From Lagopus muta (Eukaryota > Chordata > Aves > Galliformes > Phasianidae): DNA of 64,000 nt. Within the stretch, counting starts at the first letter, position 1; each line of letters opens with the position of its first letter. The stretch lies in assembly GCF_023343835.1 (NCBI RefSeq), contig NC_064435.1, forward strand, positions 59,355,634 through 59,419,633. Direction: 5' to 3'. A program made the translations under genes and the position numbers. The notes under the pieces are model-generated. The model had not been told where the DNA came from and searched no databases. It was given only the letters and a program-made list of their open reading frames with translations. Below, in pieces: positions 1 through 14,200 of this stretch.

Positions 1-3000
1 GCCAAAGCTATCACATACATAAAAAACATAAACTAGCATTCAATTAAGAAAGTGACAGAGGAAGCTGCCTATAATCTTCAGCTTCGCCTTTGTGCACACG
101 CCTTGGAGTACAATGTTGGTACATGTCATTGTCTCTAAAAAAAAAACAAACCCATCTCATTAACTCACAGATGAATGGATTAACCAAGAATATGTAACAA
201 AAGATCCTACAATCACAAACTTCGTAAAACTGGAGGCCAGTAACTCAGCAGTAATATTTCCAATCAGGTCTCATCTTCAGGTTCAATACTAATTTTTTTT
301 TTTCAGAACAGAAAAACCTTATTCATAGTGGAGGTTTCTCTTATGCTATTTTTCCTACTGTCAGCACTGCAACAGTTCAAAAATGAGTATAAGACTGAAA
401 GAACAGCAACAGCTGTGGAGTAATGCAGCCTCAAGCATCTTCAAGAGCAGCACACAGGCCTGACCTACCTCTAGAGCTCCACTTGCACATATAGTATAAT
501 TGAAGACAGACCCCTGCTTTGAAGACAGAAAACACTAAGTACTCTGAAAAAAAACAGCTCTTAAGTGTTTCATTTAATTCCTCCATCTAGCAGGTACTTC
601 TGTGTTTCGCATTTTCCTTGCCTCAGTTCCTCATTTGTGTGGGCAGGCAGCGTCTTTCCCCAGCATCTCCTACAGCTGTGAAAAACACAGCACAGAATCC
701 CACAAAAGGAGAAATCACTTGGTTTTCCAAGTGGGATACAGACACAATACAGTAAATAAAACAAGGGGTCTTCTCCCAAAGGAAGAAGTATAACTTTATA
801 TAAACACTCTTCCAGTGACTGTGGTGCATTTAACACATAATGCAGCATGGAAAAAAATAACACAAGGTCATTAAATCAAGGACTGGATCAGCATCTCACA
901 AATACACTGTACCAGATTAAAACTAAGACCCATGTCTTACTCGTAGTGCAAGCACAAAAAGAACACTACAGCATAAAGTTAATTTAAACACAAACCCTAA
1001 CTAGTTATCAATGCCTCAACTACCTCAGAATCCCAATGTCTATAGCATAGCTGAAGATACTCCATTTTGGGATTTGTGTTAAGGTAAGCCAGAAATAGAG
1101 AACACAGAACTAAAACTTATTTCTAGAACAGACATTGACATACTACAGTCACATTACAAACCATTTCGGAGATCTCATGTCAAATCTAGTAACACTACTA
1201 CCATGGATGATTAAGAACTACGTGCATTTTAAAATGGTTAAATGCTCATAAACGGGATGTTAAACATTTTACAAAAAATGATCTGTAGATGGAATAGAGG
1301 CAACAAGCTCATTATAATCTCTCCTCTTTGAATAAATTTTCACTGCAATGGGAACCTGTTATCAAATTGTATCGGTGAGGCCCTTCCAGACAGCTACTCC
1401 AAACTCACATTTAACTACCATTTCCAAGGTTATCCACTCTCCCTAAGAACATCTCTACCAAGATTTAGTACTGCACCTTTAGGTAGCCCTTTTCATACAC
1501 CAAATGGTATTAAAAGGAAATCTGAATCCAATTAACGTAGAAATCACTGCTTCTCTTGCCATTAGCATAGAACACAATCTATGACAGCATGTGTGCATAT
1601 CATTACTTCTACCACTTGCTGCTAACTTTTAACAGCAGATTCATCTCTGTTCATGCCGTTATTTTCAGCTTAGGTTACATAAAAGGATTGCAAATAAAAT
1701 TTGTAAACTGTAGTTTGTGCACGAGTAATTATTTCTCAACCAAATCCTATTATCATCATTGTGATTCCTCATCCAAATTAGCTACCAACAGATTCCTGGT
1801 TCAGGCTTCAGGTGTTGGTTTTAACACAGACATAAGAAGTTTTAAAGTAACCTAAAGGGTTCCCATAGAAGAGCCCCAATGAAACTTGCTGGAATAAATT
1901 GTAGAAATTATTACTATTATTTGTTGTTGTTGTTCAGTAATAAAATTGAAAATAAGTATAATGAACCTCAAAAATACTGAGTTCAGTCCTCAAGTATTTT
2001 TTAGAGCAAGAAGGAAAATCAAATACAAGATTCACAGTTCCTTTGAGACACTGATACTTATTACCCTTTTATTCATAAATGTGAGGATTACACAATGCAA
2101 GAAGTCTAAGATGAAAGATCTGAGTTTTCTGTTCAAGGAAATCAGAATCCAATTCTTTCAAATTCCAGGAACCAGGATATTCTAGCACGCAGTGTTCCTT
2201 AAGTTTTACAGAAGCATTTAAGTATTTGGAAGAGAACCAGCTGAAAAACCTAACTCACTCTGAGCTGAATGACCCCATTAAAAGTTTATTTTAACCACTG
2301 ATCAGAGAGCTAATCAAAGCCTCCTACAATTGTCCCTTCACTTCTACGTCACAAAATTGTACTGAAAGGAGTTTCCTAAAAGGAGTTTTTTCTGTCTTCC
2401 ATTGATACACTTCAGTTCCACCCAGAACAGGCAAATACTGTCAGGCACGGCCATCAGCTGATTCACCCATTTCCTGGACAAACAAAAATAAAAATCCACC
2501 CGTACTCCAACTCAGTGAAAAACGAATTAAGAAAGCTTAGCTGAAAGTTTTTATATATTTGAGGAGAACCCCTCAAAATAGTCCAATGACCAAGTCTCTC
2601 TGTTAGGAAATAGGAAACTGGCCTCCCTTTCAGAGGAAGGTGGTGAACACAAATTTTCTGCATCCTCAGCAAGTGCGTCAAGCGCTGAGATACCAATAAC
2701 AATTTCTCTTTTAAGTTTATCAGGAGATGAAAACCTACCGAAGATCCTCTACAGCCAGCAGCCTGCCCCACGGCATGAGGAAGGCACTCAATCATCTTAG
2801 GCAGAACTCATATCCCTGTTCACTACAGAAGAAACTGTGCAGGTTCCCATCTCAGCAGAACTCTTCTGGGGACTCATGAGATGTACTGCTGTAACTTCAA
2901 GCAGCTACACATCACATTACGGAACCAAACAAAGCAGAAGGGAATTATCAAGGCAGGACGGCATTCACTTCCCAGCCCTAAGAGAACACAAGAATGAGCT

Positions 3001-5989
3001 GAACAGCTAGCAGTCCTAAGCTTCCACCTGAGAAGCTAACTGGCACTTACAGAATGTGGAGTGAGGAACATGATGCCAAATGTTACTTAATATTAAAATA
3101 AAGATCTGTAAAATTCACACCTGCACTACACAAATTAATACACTCTGTAATGATGAACAGAAGTAGCTGATACATGAATACTTACTCTGGAGTTGGGAAT
3201 AGACAGTATGTTTTCTCAGAAACATTTTTTGGCCTTACATGGCTCTTAGAAGCCTTCATAAGGGGTAAACGTGCATGAATAAGGAAGAATTATATTCCAG
3301 CACCTCTGAGGATATATTCTGAATACCTTTTGGTTCTATAATACTTACAAAAAGAAATCCAGAAAACTAAGATACAGTGTAGGAAAGGTCTTCCCGTGAA
3401 GAGGATTGGTTTTAAGGGTAAGAAAAGGTGGACAGAACTGATCAGGTTCATACAGCAGAAGACAGACATCCTTGGAGGCTCATGAGATCTTTGCAGGCAC
3501 TTTGCAGTTACTGTAGCCTATCCAGAAACAACTCAGAAAGAGAAATGACAAAGCCTACCAACAATGTTCACATTACTCTCTCTACCAAAGTACCATTCAG
3601 TCAGCTTATCCATCTACCACAGCTGACACACCACCACCTCCCAGATGCACATTCTATCTTTCTGCAACTCATCAGAACAGAAGTCAGCATCTCTTTTTGC
3701 CTACCCAGGAGTCTGGATAAAGCTTCATTGTAAGAGAAGCAAAGTGAACTCATTCTTTCACGATAGTTAGAATAAACACACTGCAATCAAACATGATAAA
3801 GAAGTCGTTATCACTGCATGAAGCAGGTCTGAGTTTTTCTACAGAACCACAGACCTGCAATGCAACACCTTTTATCACTCACAGATCTTCCACTGATCAA
3901 TCAGGTGCTGCACACACAAGTCTTCCAGAGAAAGAGATGAAGAAATGGTTTCCTTTCTCTTTTGACTTCCTATTTTAATGACGTAGGCCATCTACAATCT
4001 CTCAACGCAGTGAGCCTGATATCAGCCTAGAGAGTTCAATTATCAAGACTAACCCGCTTAGCTGCCTCTCACTGGGAGCAGGAGACTTCCACCAGGATGC
4101 TGGAGCAGGTTCTCTAGAGTTGAGGACTCCAATCTCTTCAGCACACTGCTCAGCGGTCACTGTCCAAGCTGCTGACTAAAACCCTTCCAGGACAATAGCA
4201 TACAATCTCTCATTTAGTGAATCTCCACACAGCAGCACTACAAACGCCTCGTGTTTTACATACACACCTAGCTGCAAAACCAGTAGCGCTATCAACAAAC
4301 TTTTAACGTGGTGCTTATATGTAAAAATATCTGTGAAGTATAAGGTAAAGAAAGAACCACAGAATTAGCTGGCACGAAAATTTTGGCAAGTACATCACAA
4401 CACGTCCCAAATGTTCCCACGTTCCCATTCTAAATAATTACATGCACATAGACAAAATACACTGGAAGGAACAAATCCACAGGTACACAAATCAGTTTTG
4501 TGTTACACTGTCACAGTAAGGATTGGGACACCATGTCTGCAAACCAGATTTTGAAAGGGCAGGAACCCAAGACAAGCAGATGTTGAAATTACAGAAAACA
4601 GCATCTCTGAATACAGCATCTCTGAATACTTTTCCAACCCTGCCTCCATGTTTCTTTCATTCACACCAACTTAGCTGCAGGCAGCACAGGTCTTGAGCAT
4701 AAACTATGGAAGCAAGTGAAGAGTTTTTCCTCTACCTTTAACAGGCTGCTGTACATAGGCAATCATTTGCTAGTGGTGTGAGGTTATCTCTTTTTAAGGA
4801 TCAAGTGCTTCCATTTGGAGATGTGGCAAAACACAACAAACATCCGCAAGGAATTAAGAGGGATTTGCAGAAAAATATGAATCCTATTTTTAAAAAAATA
4901 ACAATTTGAGCTATGCTTTGTTAAAAGTAAGCCTGTCTGCTACTCATTTGCTCTAAGGTTGCGAAAGCTGTCTGAAGAAAAAAAAATTGCTTACACATTA
5001 TCAACGACAGCACAAATCAGAAAAAACATTCACTAATGAGCAAAAGGCATTTACTGCCTGGTGCAACTGTAAATGCAGTAATATAATTCTTCTCCTCTTG
5101 GTTAGGGATATCAAACTGCAAACAAGAACACGGGGACAAATTGAGAGGGCTATGTCCGTAAAGAAAAGCTTAGCATTCTCCCTTTCAAGTCTTAAGCTTC
5201 ACATAACAGTGAGCAAGGTTTGGATGAAAGAATGTGCTATAACACACACAGACCTGAAGCTCAGGGTGAGCACAGACTTCACCTTTCTTATATTTTTCTT
5301 AGCAATCTACTCGTAACAACTACACCTTCCTATACCTGTATGTTCTTCAGCCTATGCTCCAAGATGTATCTACCTGACCTTCCTTTGTACCACTTGTAGA
5401 CTTGAAAGCAGAGACAGAGGGAGGGTGTTGTTTTATTTTAAATGAGAGAAAAGCTCTCATTTGCAGCAATGAGTTACGATATTCTCTCCAAGATTCTCCC
5501 TGCTTGTAAATACTTATTTAGCAATGTTTTTTTTTCACTACATCAATGCACTCCATGAGTCTTTAATAAAGCAGAGTGCAGGCTCCTAGTGAACTATGCT
5601 TTATATTCTCACTGTACCTCCTCAAGCCACATTGGCAAAGGCTACAGATCACATAACTAAGAAAAGTATATAAAGTAATATTTACTAAAAACTATAACCT
5701 AAAACAACTGGATAGCATATTTGGTGTTTGTTATAACAGGAGGTAGAAGTCCACTCAATCTTCCTAAGCACCAGACTCCTGAGGCCAGCAGGAACCAACA
5801 CGTCCACTTGCTTGATGAGATGCTACCAACTGCCTTTCTTTTCAGAATACTGTAAAGCACAACCTTTTAAGGAAATAGTCCATCTACAGGGATGACAAGC
5901 AGAATGCAAGTTATCCTCAGTTATAATAGCTTATGAAGTCTAGGAATTCCCACGTCATTTATGTCCGGAGACATAAATGACAAAAGACC

Positions 5990-6149
5990 TCCAGACATCC
6001 CTGGAGGTGCTCAAGACCAGGTTGGATGGGGACCAGGGCAGCCTGGTCTAGTACTAGATATGGAGGTTGGCAGCCTTGCCTGTGGCAAGGTGGTGGAGAT
6101 TGATGATCCTTGAGGCCCCTTCCAAACCAAGCCATTCCATGATTCTATG
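5990..6149 (+). mobile_element. CR1 LINE 3' fragment
   Basis: The text runs from the 'ccctggaggtgctcaag' block through 'cagcctggtctagt' to a terminal 'gattctatg' motif, which is the CR1 3' end in sense orientation. It is short and 5'-truncated, as is usual for CR1. Confidence 0.85.
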
Positions 6150-6661
6150 TCTTGCTTGGAGAGAGTGTTCAGCCTTTGTGTATGGCTTTCATCCTTCTTT
6201 TCTACAGCAGCAGAAGCAAGTGGGAGAGAGCCCAACAAGAAATGGCTCTGTGAAGCCACTGGAAATCTCACTTATGCACACTTCAAATGAGAAATGCCAT
6301 AAACTAATTCCCTACGAACACCTTTTTATTTTAAATCTAGGTAGTACAGTGTTATCTGTGCAATTCCCTGTTGCAGTGATTTCCAGACACTCCATTCCAG
6401 TAGATAAAATTGTTTTAAAAGCTTGTAACTATTATGCATAAATAAAGCATATGAACAAATTGCATTCATGTGATTACGCCAAAAAGATTTTCCTCACTTG
6501 TACCACAAAGCACATTAAGAGGAAACAGAACTTCTCCCATAGCAGCAGCAATCTAATATCTTAGTTAAGATATTTGATTACAAGGTCATATTCTACATTT
6601 CTTAATCCAAATTTCATAGAATAGAATACATCACACTAAGTACTCAGATTATATATTAACT

Positions 6662-6800
6662 ATAAGGGCTGCTCTAAAAGTAAGTATTAATTTATTACGA
6701 GTATTCTGTACCCAATACATTTTAACCATTCTTTAATTAGCAGACATCAATTAACTACAAGTTATCCCAATAAATCATGAACGAAAAATAATTTTTGATG
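6662..6800 (+). mobile_element. possible mariner (Galluhop-like) terminal fragment
   Basis: The block starting 'ataagggctgctctaaaag' followed by 'taagtatt' resembles, from memory, the terminal inverted repeat of the bird mariner Galluhop (Mariner1_GG). I see no transposase reading frame and no matching opposite terminal repeat, so at most one end remains. The right boundary is a guess. Confidence 0.35.
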
Positions 6801-8131
6801 TTAATTCTCTTATGAACATGGCATGTTGCATCACAACAAAAGGTTTGTCTTAATACATTAAAGCTCTGCCACATAATGACAACTCCATCTTGCAGATTCA
6901 GGGCAAACACTTTATAAAATATTTCCCATATCCTTCCATTTGCTTCATAAATCAGAGTGTGACTAAGAGAACTTATTTCCTTCCAAGAAGCTGTTACCTC
7001 TAATTTCTCTCACCCTGAAGTCACAGACTGTTCTCATGTTCCTCCAGACCTTTCCCCTTCTGTAGGGAAAAGGGTTTTCATCCCCTAACTCTCCATCTCT
7101 CAAATCCCAACCTGATTGGATTTAAAGTTAATTACATCTCAGGTCCTGCACAGTAGTGATTGGGGAAGAAGAGAGGGGAAGGTAAGCCAAGCCACCACAT
7201 TCAATCTCTTATTTTCATGTGAAATTCATCAACTCTATCTAACCTAGAGAACTGACGGCAGGAAGGCACATTCTCTGGCAAAAGACATCAATTAGTGTTG
7301 TCTGGCTATGTTTGCACTTTTAAATTGCCACCAATCTAAACAGGGTGGCTCTACTTAAGCCACTATAAATGTCCAAATGGTTCTTGGACTGCACTCTCTA
7401 GGACAGCTTTAGTGAATAGAAGCCAAAAGCACGTCAGGAACTGTTCTAGTAATTTAGCAGCATGGATGATCACTCTTGTAAGCCTTCCCGTTACATACAG
7501 CAATAGTGGCAGCATCATCTCTCAGCACATGCAGTCCAGCACGGCTCATTCGGTGGCTTCCTGCAAACCACCTGGCTACTGATCTCACCATCACAAAAAT
7601 AAAAAGTGGAAAACACAGGATGTCTTAAAGATCCATTTCCAATCAACAAAAGCTTTCAAACTGTACAATAATTGCAATTTCATGTTCACGGGCTGATACC
7701 ATGACAGGACAGTGGTTTAAGCCATCTACATACATTTACTATTCACTTCTACAGTTTGCACACATGTGCACACACACAAGATATGTAAGTTTTTTCAGTT
7801 TATAACGACTGTTCCTGGGATAACTTTAACAGTCTTTTTATCATCCATACATACATTCATCAGATTCACTATCACACAGCTTCTCCCCGCAAGCATACAT
7901 GGGCATGTATGCACATCTGAGGATGCTCCTAAGAACGTACGTGGTCCAAGAGTCAAAATAATGTGGAAATAAAGGCTTTCAAAGACACTGAAAACAATTA
8001 CCACATACAGCAGTGAGCTACTGAATGCAATCTATTAAAAGCATGACAGATAAGCAGGTGGCTTAGCAAAAAGAGATTTAGAAAAACTACCCCCTCACAG
8101 AGAAAACCAAAACGCGATGGAAGAAAAACAG

Positions 8132-8144
8132 TGCCATCTAGTGA
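8132..8144 (-). promoter_or_regulatory. CTCF-like core motif
   Basis: Read on the minus strand, this 13-mer fits the CTCF core CCASYAGRKGGCR at every position except the first, which is T instead of C. Occupancy cannot be judged from sequence. Confidence 0.3.
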
Positions 8145-10439
8145 CAACACCATTTTTACTGATAAATGAGGCCCCCTCAGGTGCTTTGAACAAAATTTAA
8201 AGCTAAAGCATCAGAAAATGTCCAAGGAATCACATCGGGGCACAGCAATAAGTTATTTATATTTTAAAATAGTACTGTTATTTTCAAGAACTTTATGATT
8301 AACTTAATCACAATGACACAATTCTGGTAAATGACTGCCAGATAATTACTTGGTCCCTCTTTCTTTCATCAAGGCTGTACCCTCTGCCATCCATGGTATA
8401 CTTTCATTCACTCAATTTTAAATACCTCCTGTGAGGTATATGCTATACCCTCTTCCTACACAGTCTATTCTAGTACTTCCCTCTAGCACACTAAGCAAAT
8501 ATTTTTCTTACATTCCACAGTTACTTTTAATCCTGATAAAAATGCTTTCTCTCATTCCTCTTCAAAAACCTTTTACACACACAAGAATTTCCTCCTCCTT
8601 CACAGTCTTATTTGCCTAACAATGCCAATTTGTTAGTCATTCTCCATTATCACAGCTAACAGACTTTCTGTTCTTTGTCTGCTCTCCTTTAGACTCAGTC
8701 CAGTTTGTCCACATCGTTACTCAAAAGCAAGCCACTAAAACGAACACAGTAATCCAGCTAGGCATTGCTGATAAGAGCTAGAAAATTACTTAATGTACCC
8801 AACGTGCAGTAATAGGTAATGAAGTTTGTAAAAGCCCAGATACACTTCAGATCTAGAAAACGGATCACTGTTTCCTCAACTGCACAAATCTCTTTCCAAA
8901 AGAGATTCCAAAAAGATACATGAGACTGTTCCATTCTCCAGAAATTAATATCAGTTGTTTGTTACTTATCTCTGTGCTTTTGCAAGCATGGTTACTAATT
9001 TCAGTCACCAAAGAATGGTCCCAAAGAATTTTTTTTCTGGGCATCCACCTCACAGCAGCCAATTTCTGCCATCATTTTGTTTCTCCAATTCTTATAGGCA
9101 TCCTACAATGAAATTCTTAAGATAAAAATCTACGACTGGCCAGAAAATAAAACACCTTTCACAAAACAAGTTTTTGAGCCACAGCTGAAAAAAGGTCAAG
9201 CCTCCTTTCAAGTTCCTTAAGACTCCTACTACTAAAGTTGGCAATGTAGGTGAGAGTATTTTCAATGCCATCGCATTCATTTTGTCTATAAAAGCCTTAT
9301 TTAAACCTTTACAAAGACTTGCATTATTTTCAGGTGCATTTCTAAAGACAACTGATCAAGTTCCTATTTAACACTGACTCCTCTTAACACAGTGGGAACT
9401 GACTTACCAAAGAGAAACAATGCTCAGTTAAGATTAGTATCTCTTCCACAAGTTTCATTTTTCATAGTTATTTCAGATCAACTTCTTAGGTCGATAATCC
9501 ACAGCCTCTGAATCCAATTTCATTTAAAACATGTTCCAAACACCATAAATTAAGATAAAAAGACTTTCTTTACACCTCTGAGAAATGAAAGTTGCTCCTC
9601 CTCTTCTGTTGCACAATGTAACCCTACTTCTAGTAAGCACACCACCCTCCAGCAGACTCTCACATCTTCTGCCAAAATGATCAAATGCCCACAGCCCACC
9701 TGGTTAGTACCTTCAGAGTACAGCTATACTGTTACTGAAAAAATCTCCCCTACTGAAAATCAGATAAGATCTAATTTAAAAAAAATTAAGCACCTCAGTG
9801 TTTTACTATTTTCAGTTCACACAATGCTTTCCTTTGATTTGTTCAGTTTGCCACTGAATTCTCACCATACGGCAAGGAATTTTCTTTTTTTTTTTTTTAA
9901 GTGGAGACCCATGTTCCCAAAGCCAAAAAGAGATTTTCATTTTTACAGCAGCAATGTGTTATGCGGAGAATATTATAAATTTTATCACCATCACATCATG
10001 CTCAAGTTATATGGCTATTTGGCAAAGCACTGTGTTGTGTTATTGTTTAAGAAAAACACTTAAGTTCCAAAAAGCACAAAGAAAAAACAAATGTTGCTAA
10101 GTATAATTCAGACAAGGTTAGATACTGTTCATTTATGCAGTCTCCAACAATACTTAATAACGTCATGAAATCCTAGCCTCCACTCACTTCCATGGAACAG
10201 CAACCTCTCCCTGACTTCATCATTAAACTCAAGCCAGAAGCAAAACAACAGGTGTGTGAATAATTTCTAACAAGGCACTCGCCCAGTAGTAACCATGACT
10301 TGAATATTTAAGCATGATAATTATAGGAAAAGCAAGTTTTAATGCTTTAAAAACAAAGCAGAACAGGAGAATACACACTGGTTGGTTATTTTGCACTACA
10401 AACACTGTCAAGTCAAAGTATTTATGAGGTCAAGCCAAA

Positions 10440-10760
10440 GAATCATGGAGCAGTTTGGGTTGGAAGGGACCTTTAAGATCACCTAGTTCCAACCCCCTGC
10501 TGTAGGCAGGGACACCTCCCTCTAGACCAGGTTGCTCAGAGCCCCATCCAGCCTGGCCTTCAATGCTTCCAGGGAGGGGGCATCCACAGCCTCACTGGGC
10601 AACCTGTTTCAGTGTCTCACCACCCACACAGCAAAGAACTTCTTCCTATTATCTAGTCTAAATCTACCCTCTTCCAGTTTAAAGCCATTTCTCCATGTCC
10701 TGTTGTAACAAGCTCTTACAAAAAGACCCTTCCCAGCTTTCCTGTAAGCCACCTTCATGT
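10440..10760 (-). mobile_element. CR1 LINE 3' fragment
   Basis: In antisense, the 'tttgggttggaagggacc' block is followed by 'aaccccctgc' and 'gcctggccttcaatgcttcc'. This is the reverse complement of a CR1 3' region; the element's tail is at the low-coordinate side. The match fades after about 10.76 kb. Confidence 0.9.
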
Positions 10761-11095
10761 AATGGAATGAACAATATTTACAAGGAAAAGCCACTACCAG
10801 TGGCAGACCAAAGACCACAAGTCTTAAAACTCTGGGTAGAGGGTGCTCAGTACCACATAAGAAATATGATTTTGTTGTCAAGCACTGCAGAAAATTGGTT
10901 AGCATAAGGACACAGTCAAAGGGAAAGTGAAGGAGTATTATTTGACAGAAGCATTAAGTTATGTCATGGTGCCAATTGTTACATTCTGTATTGATCTTTT
11001 GAGATTTAAACGTGTGCAAACCAATAATGAAGTTCACGTTTAACAAAATCATTGGTGTTTTCACCCCTAATAAAAGAGCAGATTGAGCACGTTAC

Positions 11096-11273
11096 CTCAT
11101 GCGCAGTATCCCAATAAGGGTAGCAGCAAGCTCAGAGGACATTCTTCCCATGATACAGCAGCGACTCAAGCAGGCCAGCAGGCTGGCAGGCAGGCACGGG
11201 AGGAAGTACACCAGCTGCACCAGCCGCCGCTGGGCCTCGGCTGGGAGAAGAACCAGAGTGCCATCTAGTGGAT
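11096..11273 (-). CDS. TEX10: TEX10 coding exon 9 (last one in window)
   Basis: The acceptor 'ttgtttcag' precedes codons for DPLDGT, and the donor ATGAG|gtaac follows. The 178 nt encode a Leu/Cys-rich helical block ending in '[18 protein letters not shown]', strongly TEX10-like. It ends in phase 2 (residue 658 split), so another exon must follow. The exon's first bases contain a perfect CTCF core match. Confidence 0.92.
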
Positions 11274-14200
11274 CTGAAACAACACAAAGAACGAATTACA
11301 AGCTAGGGACAAAATACACTTCAGATTCTTCTAAAGTAGCTAATAAACTTAAATGCAACAAAATTTGGAAGATTCTATCTTTTGATATTTAAATGTGCCC
11401 TCTCACATTTCTGATTTCACATCTTCAAGAGCAAGCAGTGCAAGCTTATCTTCAAACTGGAACCAAACTAGACCACTTCATGTGCCTTGGTCAAGACAAT
11501 TAACTGAATGCATCACAATATTCTCAACAAAATTGCCAGATCACACCACAACATAACTCCAGAGAAATGTATTTTTTTTTTTTTAAAGTACACTTTACAG
11601 GTGGAATACATTAATGGAAGAAAAAATCTTTGGGAAATTTTGGCGAGTGTATTTAAAAATGTCAAATTTCAAACTTCTTGAAATACACAAAAAATGCCAT
11701 CAGATTAAAGCCCTGCTAACTTTGACCAATCACTCTGCCACTCTGACAAGTGACATACATGGTGCCATGGTTCCATTCAATCCACGTTGCAAGACTCTGA
11801 ACAGATCTCCCCCCACACGCAGTACACACTTGATATTCACCTAGAAAACCTGTATATTTTCAACATACTGCAACTTTCCTGCCAAGTGACTGAAAAAATG
11901 CGGTATGCTGTAGTGCAAAGTCTTACCATATATTTGAACAGCAGTGGCTTGTAAACTTTGCAGCAGTTCCTTGTTCGAACGAGAAGCAGCAGAATGAATG
12001 ATATCGATCAGCTGATTTGAAAGCTCGGGGTTTCTCAGGCCAAGCAGAGCAAGCTGCTGAGGCAAGCCAGCCAACCAGCGAGATAAAACCTTACTTCGAC
12101 TTCTAAAGAAAGGGAGCAAAAAAATAACACAACCCTTCACCCTTCCTAGTCTTGACTAAACTGCTTTAACATTAGGTGTAATTAAATTACAACCAACTGC
12201 AATAAGACAATTTGCTTGTCATAAATATATTAATATTTCATGTGAAGAGCAGAGCACGCTGACATGATATGAGGGTTACAATAAAGGTATTTATTTGATC
12301 CATAGTTCTTGCAACACATACTTTTAACTCTTCTTGAAAGTATTTCTTTGAACTGTAGGCCAGCAAAGCAACATCCCCAATTCTGAGGACTTTTATCATT
12401 TTGTATTTAATGAATTATCAGTCAAGCTAAAATTCACTGTGACTACTACGTCCTGAATGCTACTGAACTCCCCAGTCAAACTCTTACTCTTTTTACCAAA
12501 TTTTCAAATTCAATTCTATCTTACTGACATCTTGCTGTTCAATTCAGATGCATCTTAAAAAAGAACAAACAAGAACTCGCTGCTTTGAGTAGGAGTTCAT
12601 AACATTATTTTAGTTCATTTTCTTTTCCTATCTAACTACCACAGTAAATCAAGCATTTATGTCAGCCATAACGAAGTTCATCTTTTCCCCATGCTGAAGA
12701 TCCAAAACTTCTTTTTCATCTGCTTTCAATTCTTAATCAAATGGCGATTAAAAAGCAACAATATTAAAAAATGAGACTACAATAGTTTTCTAAAGCAAAT
12801 CCAGAACTTATTACCTCCCCCCCCCCCAAAAAAAAATTAACCTGAGTGACCTGAAAATACTGCTTTGCCTCTTTATTATAGACTTTATAATACTTCTACT
12901 TATATTATACATAAACCTGTAAATACTGAGATTAATGAAGATTTTTAGATAGGTCTTTTACTTGCACTGTCTAAATTTCAAATTAATTTTTTCAAGTGAA
13001 ATTTAATTATTAATGAAATAATTAAATTACAGATTCCTGTATCCTATTTGTCTTCTCACTGAATTCCTAAGGCATGCAGGCAAACTACCTCAACCATGAC
13101 TCTCCTAAAGGTGCAGTCATTCAAAGACATTCACTCTCTTAACAGATTTGTTACCTCCAGATATACAAAATCATACCAAAAACTTTGACCAAACCACTTA
13201 TGTAATTCCTCTTCCTAACCACAAGCCATTCACAGCCAAGTCATTTATTTTTCCCTGTGAACATTAACACAAAGCTGAACATTGCAAATATAGAAAACAC
13301 AGTAAAATGGAATTGTAAGGGATAACTGGAAGAATAATTTAGTTTAATTTGCAGGATTAGCAGTTAGAAAAAGGAAATGAGACATAAAAATCAGGATGGA
13401 GAATCAGAATGTTTACAGAGAAACTGAGTATGAAAAAAAAAAAATTCATCTCCTTTTCAGTCTAGATAAAAAAGAAAAGAAAAATGGGATGTTCCCAAGT
13501 TTTTTTTCCCCATCTTTCAAACTCCTTCATTTATTTCCTACTGTTAAAATAGTAATGATACATTTCTGTCTCTACATCTAATTATCTGCATTCAGACCTG
13601 CCCATTTTACAAGTAGAAGAGCTGCAGAAAAGAATTCCCAAAAACTGACTTCACTAATTAACAACAGCATTTCTGGGAGCCCTGAGGTTTGATTTTTGCC
13701 TAGCAACAGAAGCAGATATTGTGGATCTGATCATACATCCTTTTACATATGTCAAGACTGATACAGACTGATCTGTATTTGAGGATTTTACACAGCTGGA
13801 ATGAGGTGAGTTGACAAATCTCGAACTTTCTAGAATAATTTAGACAAATCTTACACTGAAAAACTCTAACAGCAACATAGAGAATAATCTCCTCTTACCT
13901 GAAGCAATTCTGGTACCTAATAGATCCAAGAAACTGGGAACCAAAAGGACAAGAATATTTTCTTAACCCTAGTCTCTTCAGGGCCACTCATCCAAAGGGA
14001 TCAAAGAAAAGTATTTTTATTAAAGAGGAATAACACACTGGGCTAGACATGCACTAACAGAACCACTTCAGTCACAAGTCCATGACCTCAGGATGGAGTA
14101 ATGGACCATTAATCCATATGGACCATATAGTCCATTTCTATAGGTGCAGAGCACTGACAACCTAGGGAAGACTAGCACACTATCAGAAACAACGAGCTTG

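Larger units (their letters stand above)
1..11095. other. TEX10 intron / distal region with no recognised exon
   Basis: This AT-rich stretch lies downstream of the last TEX10 exon I can identify. I looked on the minus strand for the conserved C-terminal TEX10 segments (a Trp-rich stretch right after exon 9, then Leu/Cys-rich helices) and found none. I also saw no inversin-like exon on the plus strand. It holds a CR1 tail near 6.0 kb, a mariner-like end near 6.66 kb, a CTCF-like motif at 8.13 kb and a CR1 fragment at 10.44-10.76 kb. The simplest reading is a long intron whose downstream exons lie left of base 1. Confidence 0.55.

Noticed and set aside
2463..2795. 110-codon minus-strand frame as a missing TEX10 exon
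   Set aside because: Its translation shows no TEX10 similarity, and it lacks a phase-compatible acceptor and donor pair.
1..11095. Inversin (INVS) 3' exons, expected next to TEX10 by synteny
   Set aside because: No IQ-motif or ankyrin-like coding segment was seen on the plus strand; probably beyond the left edge.
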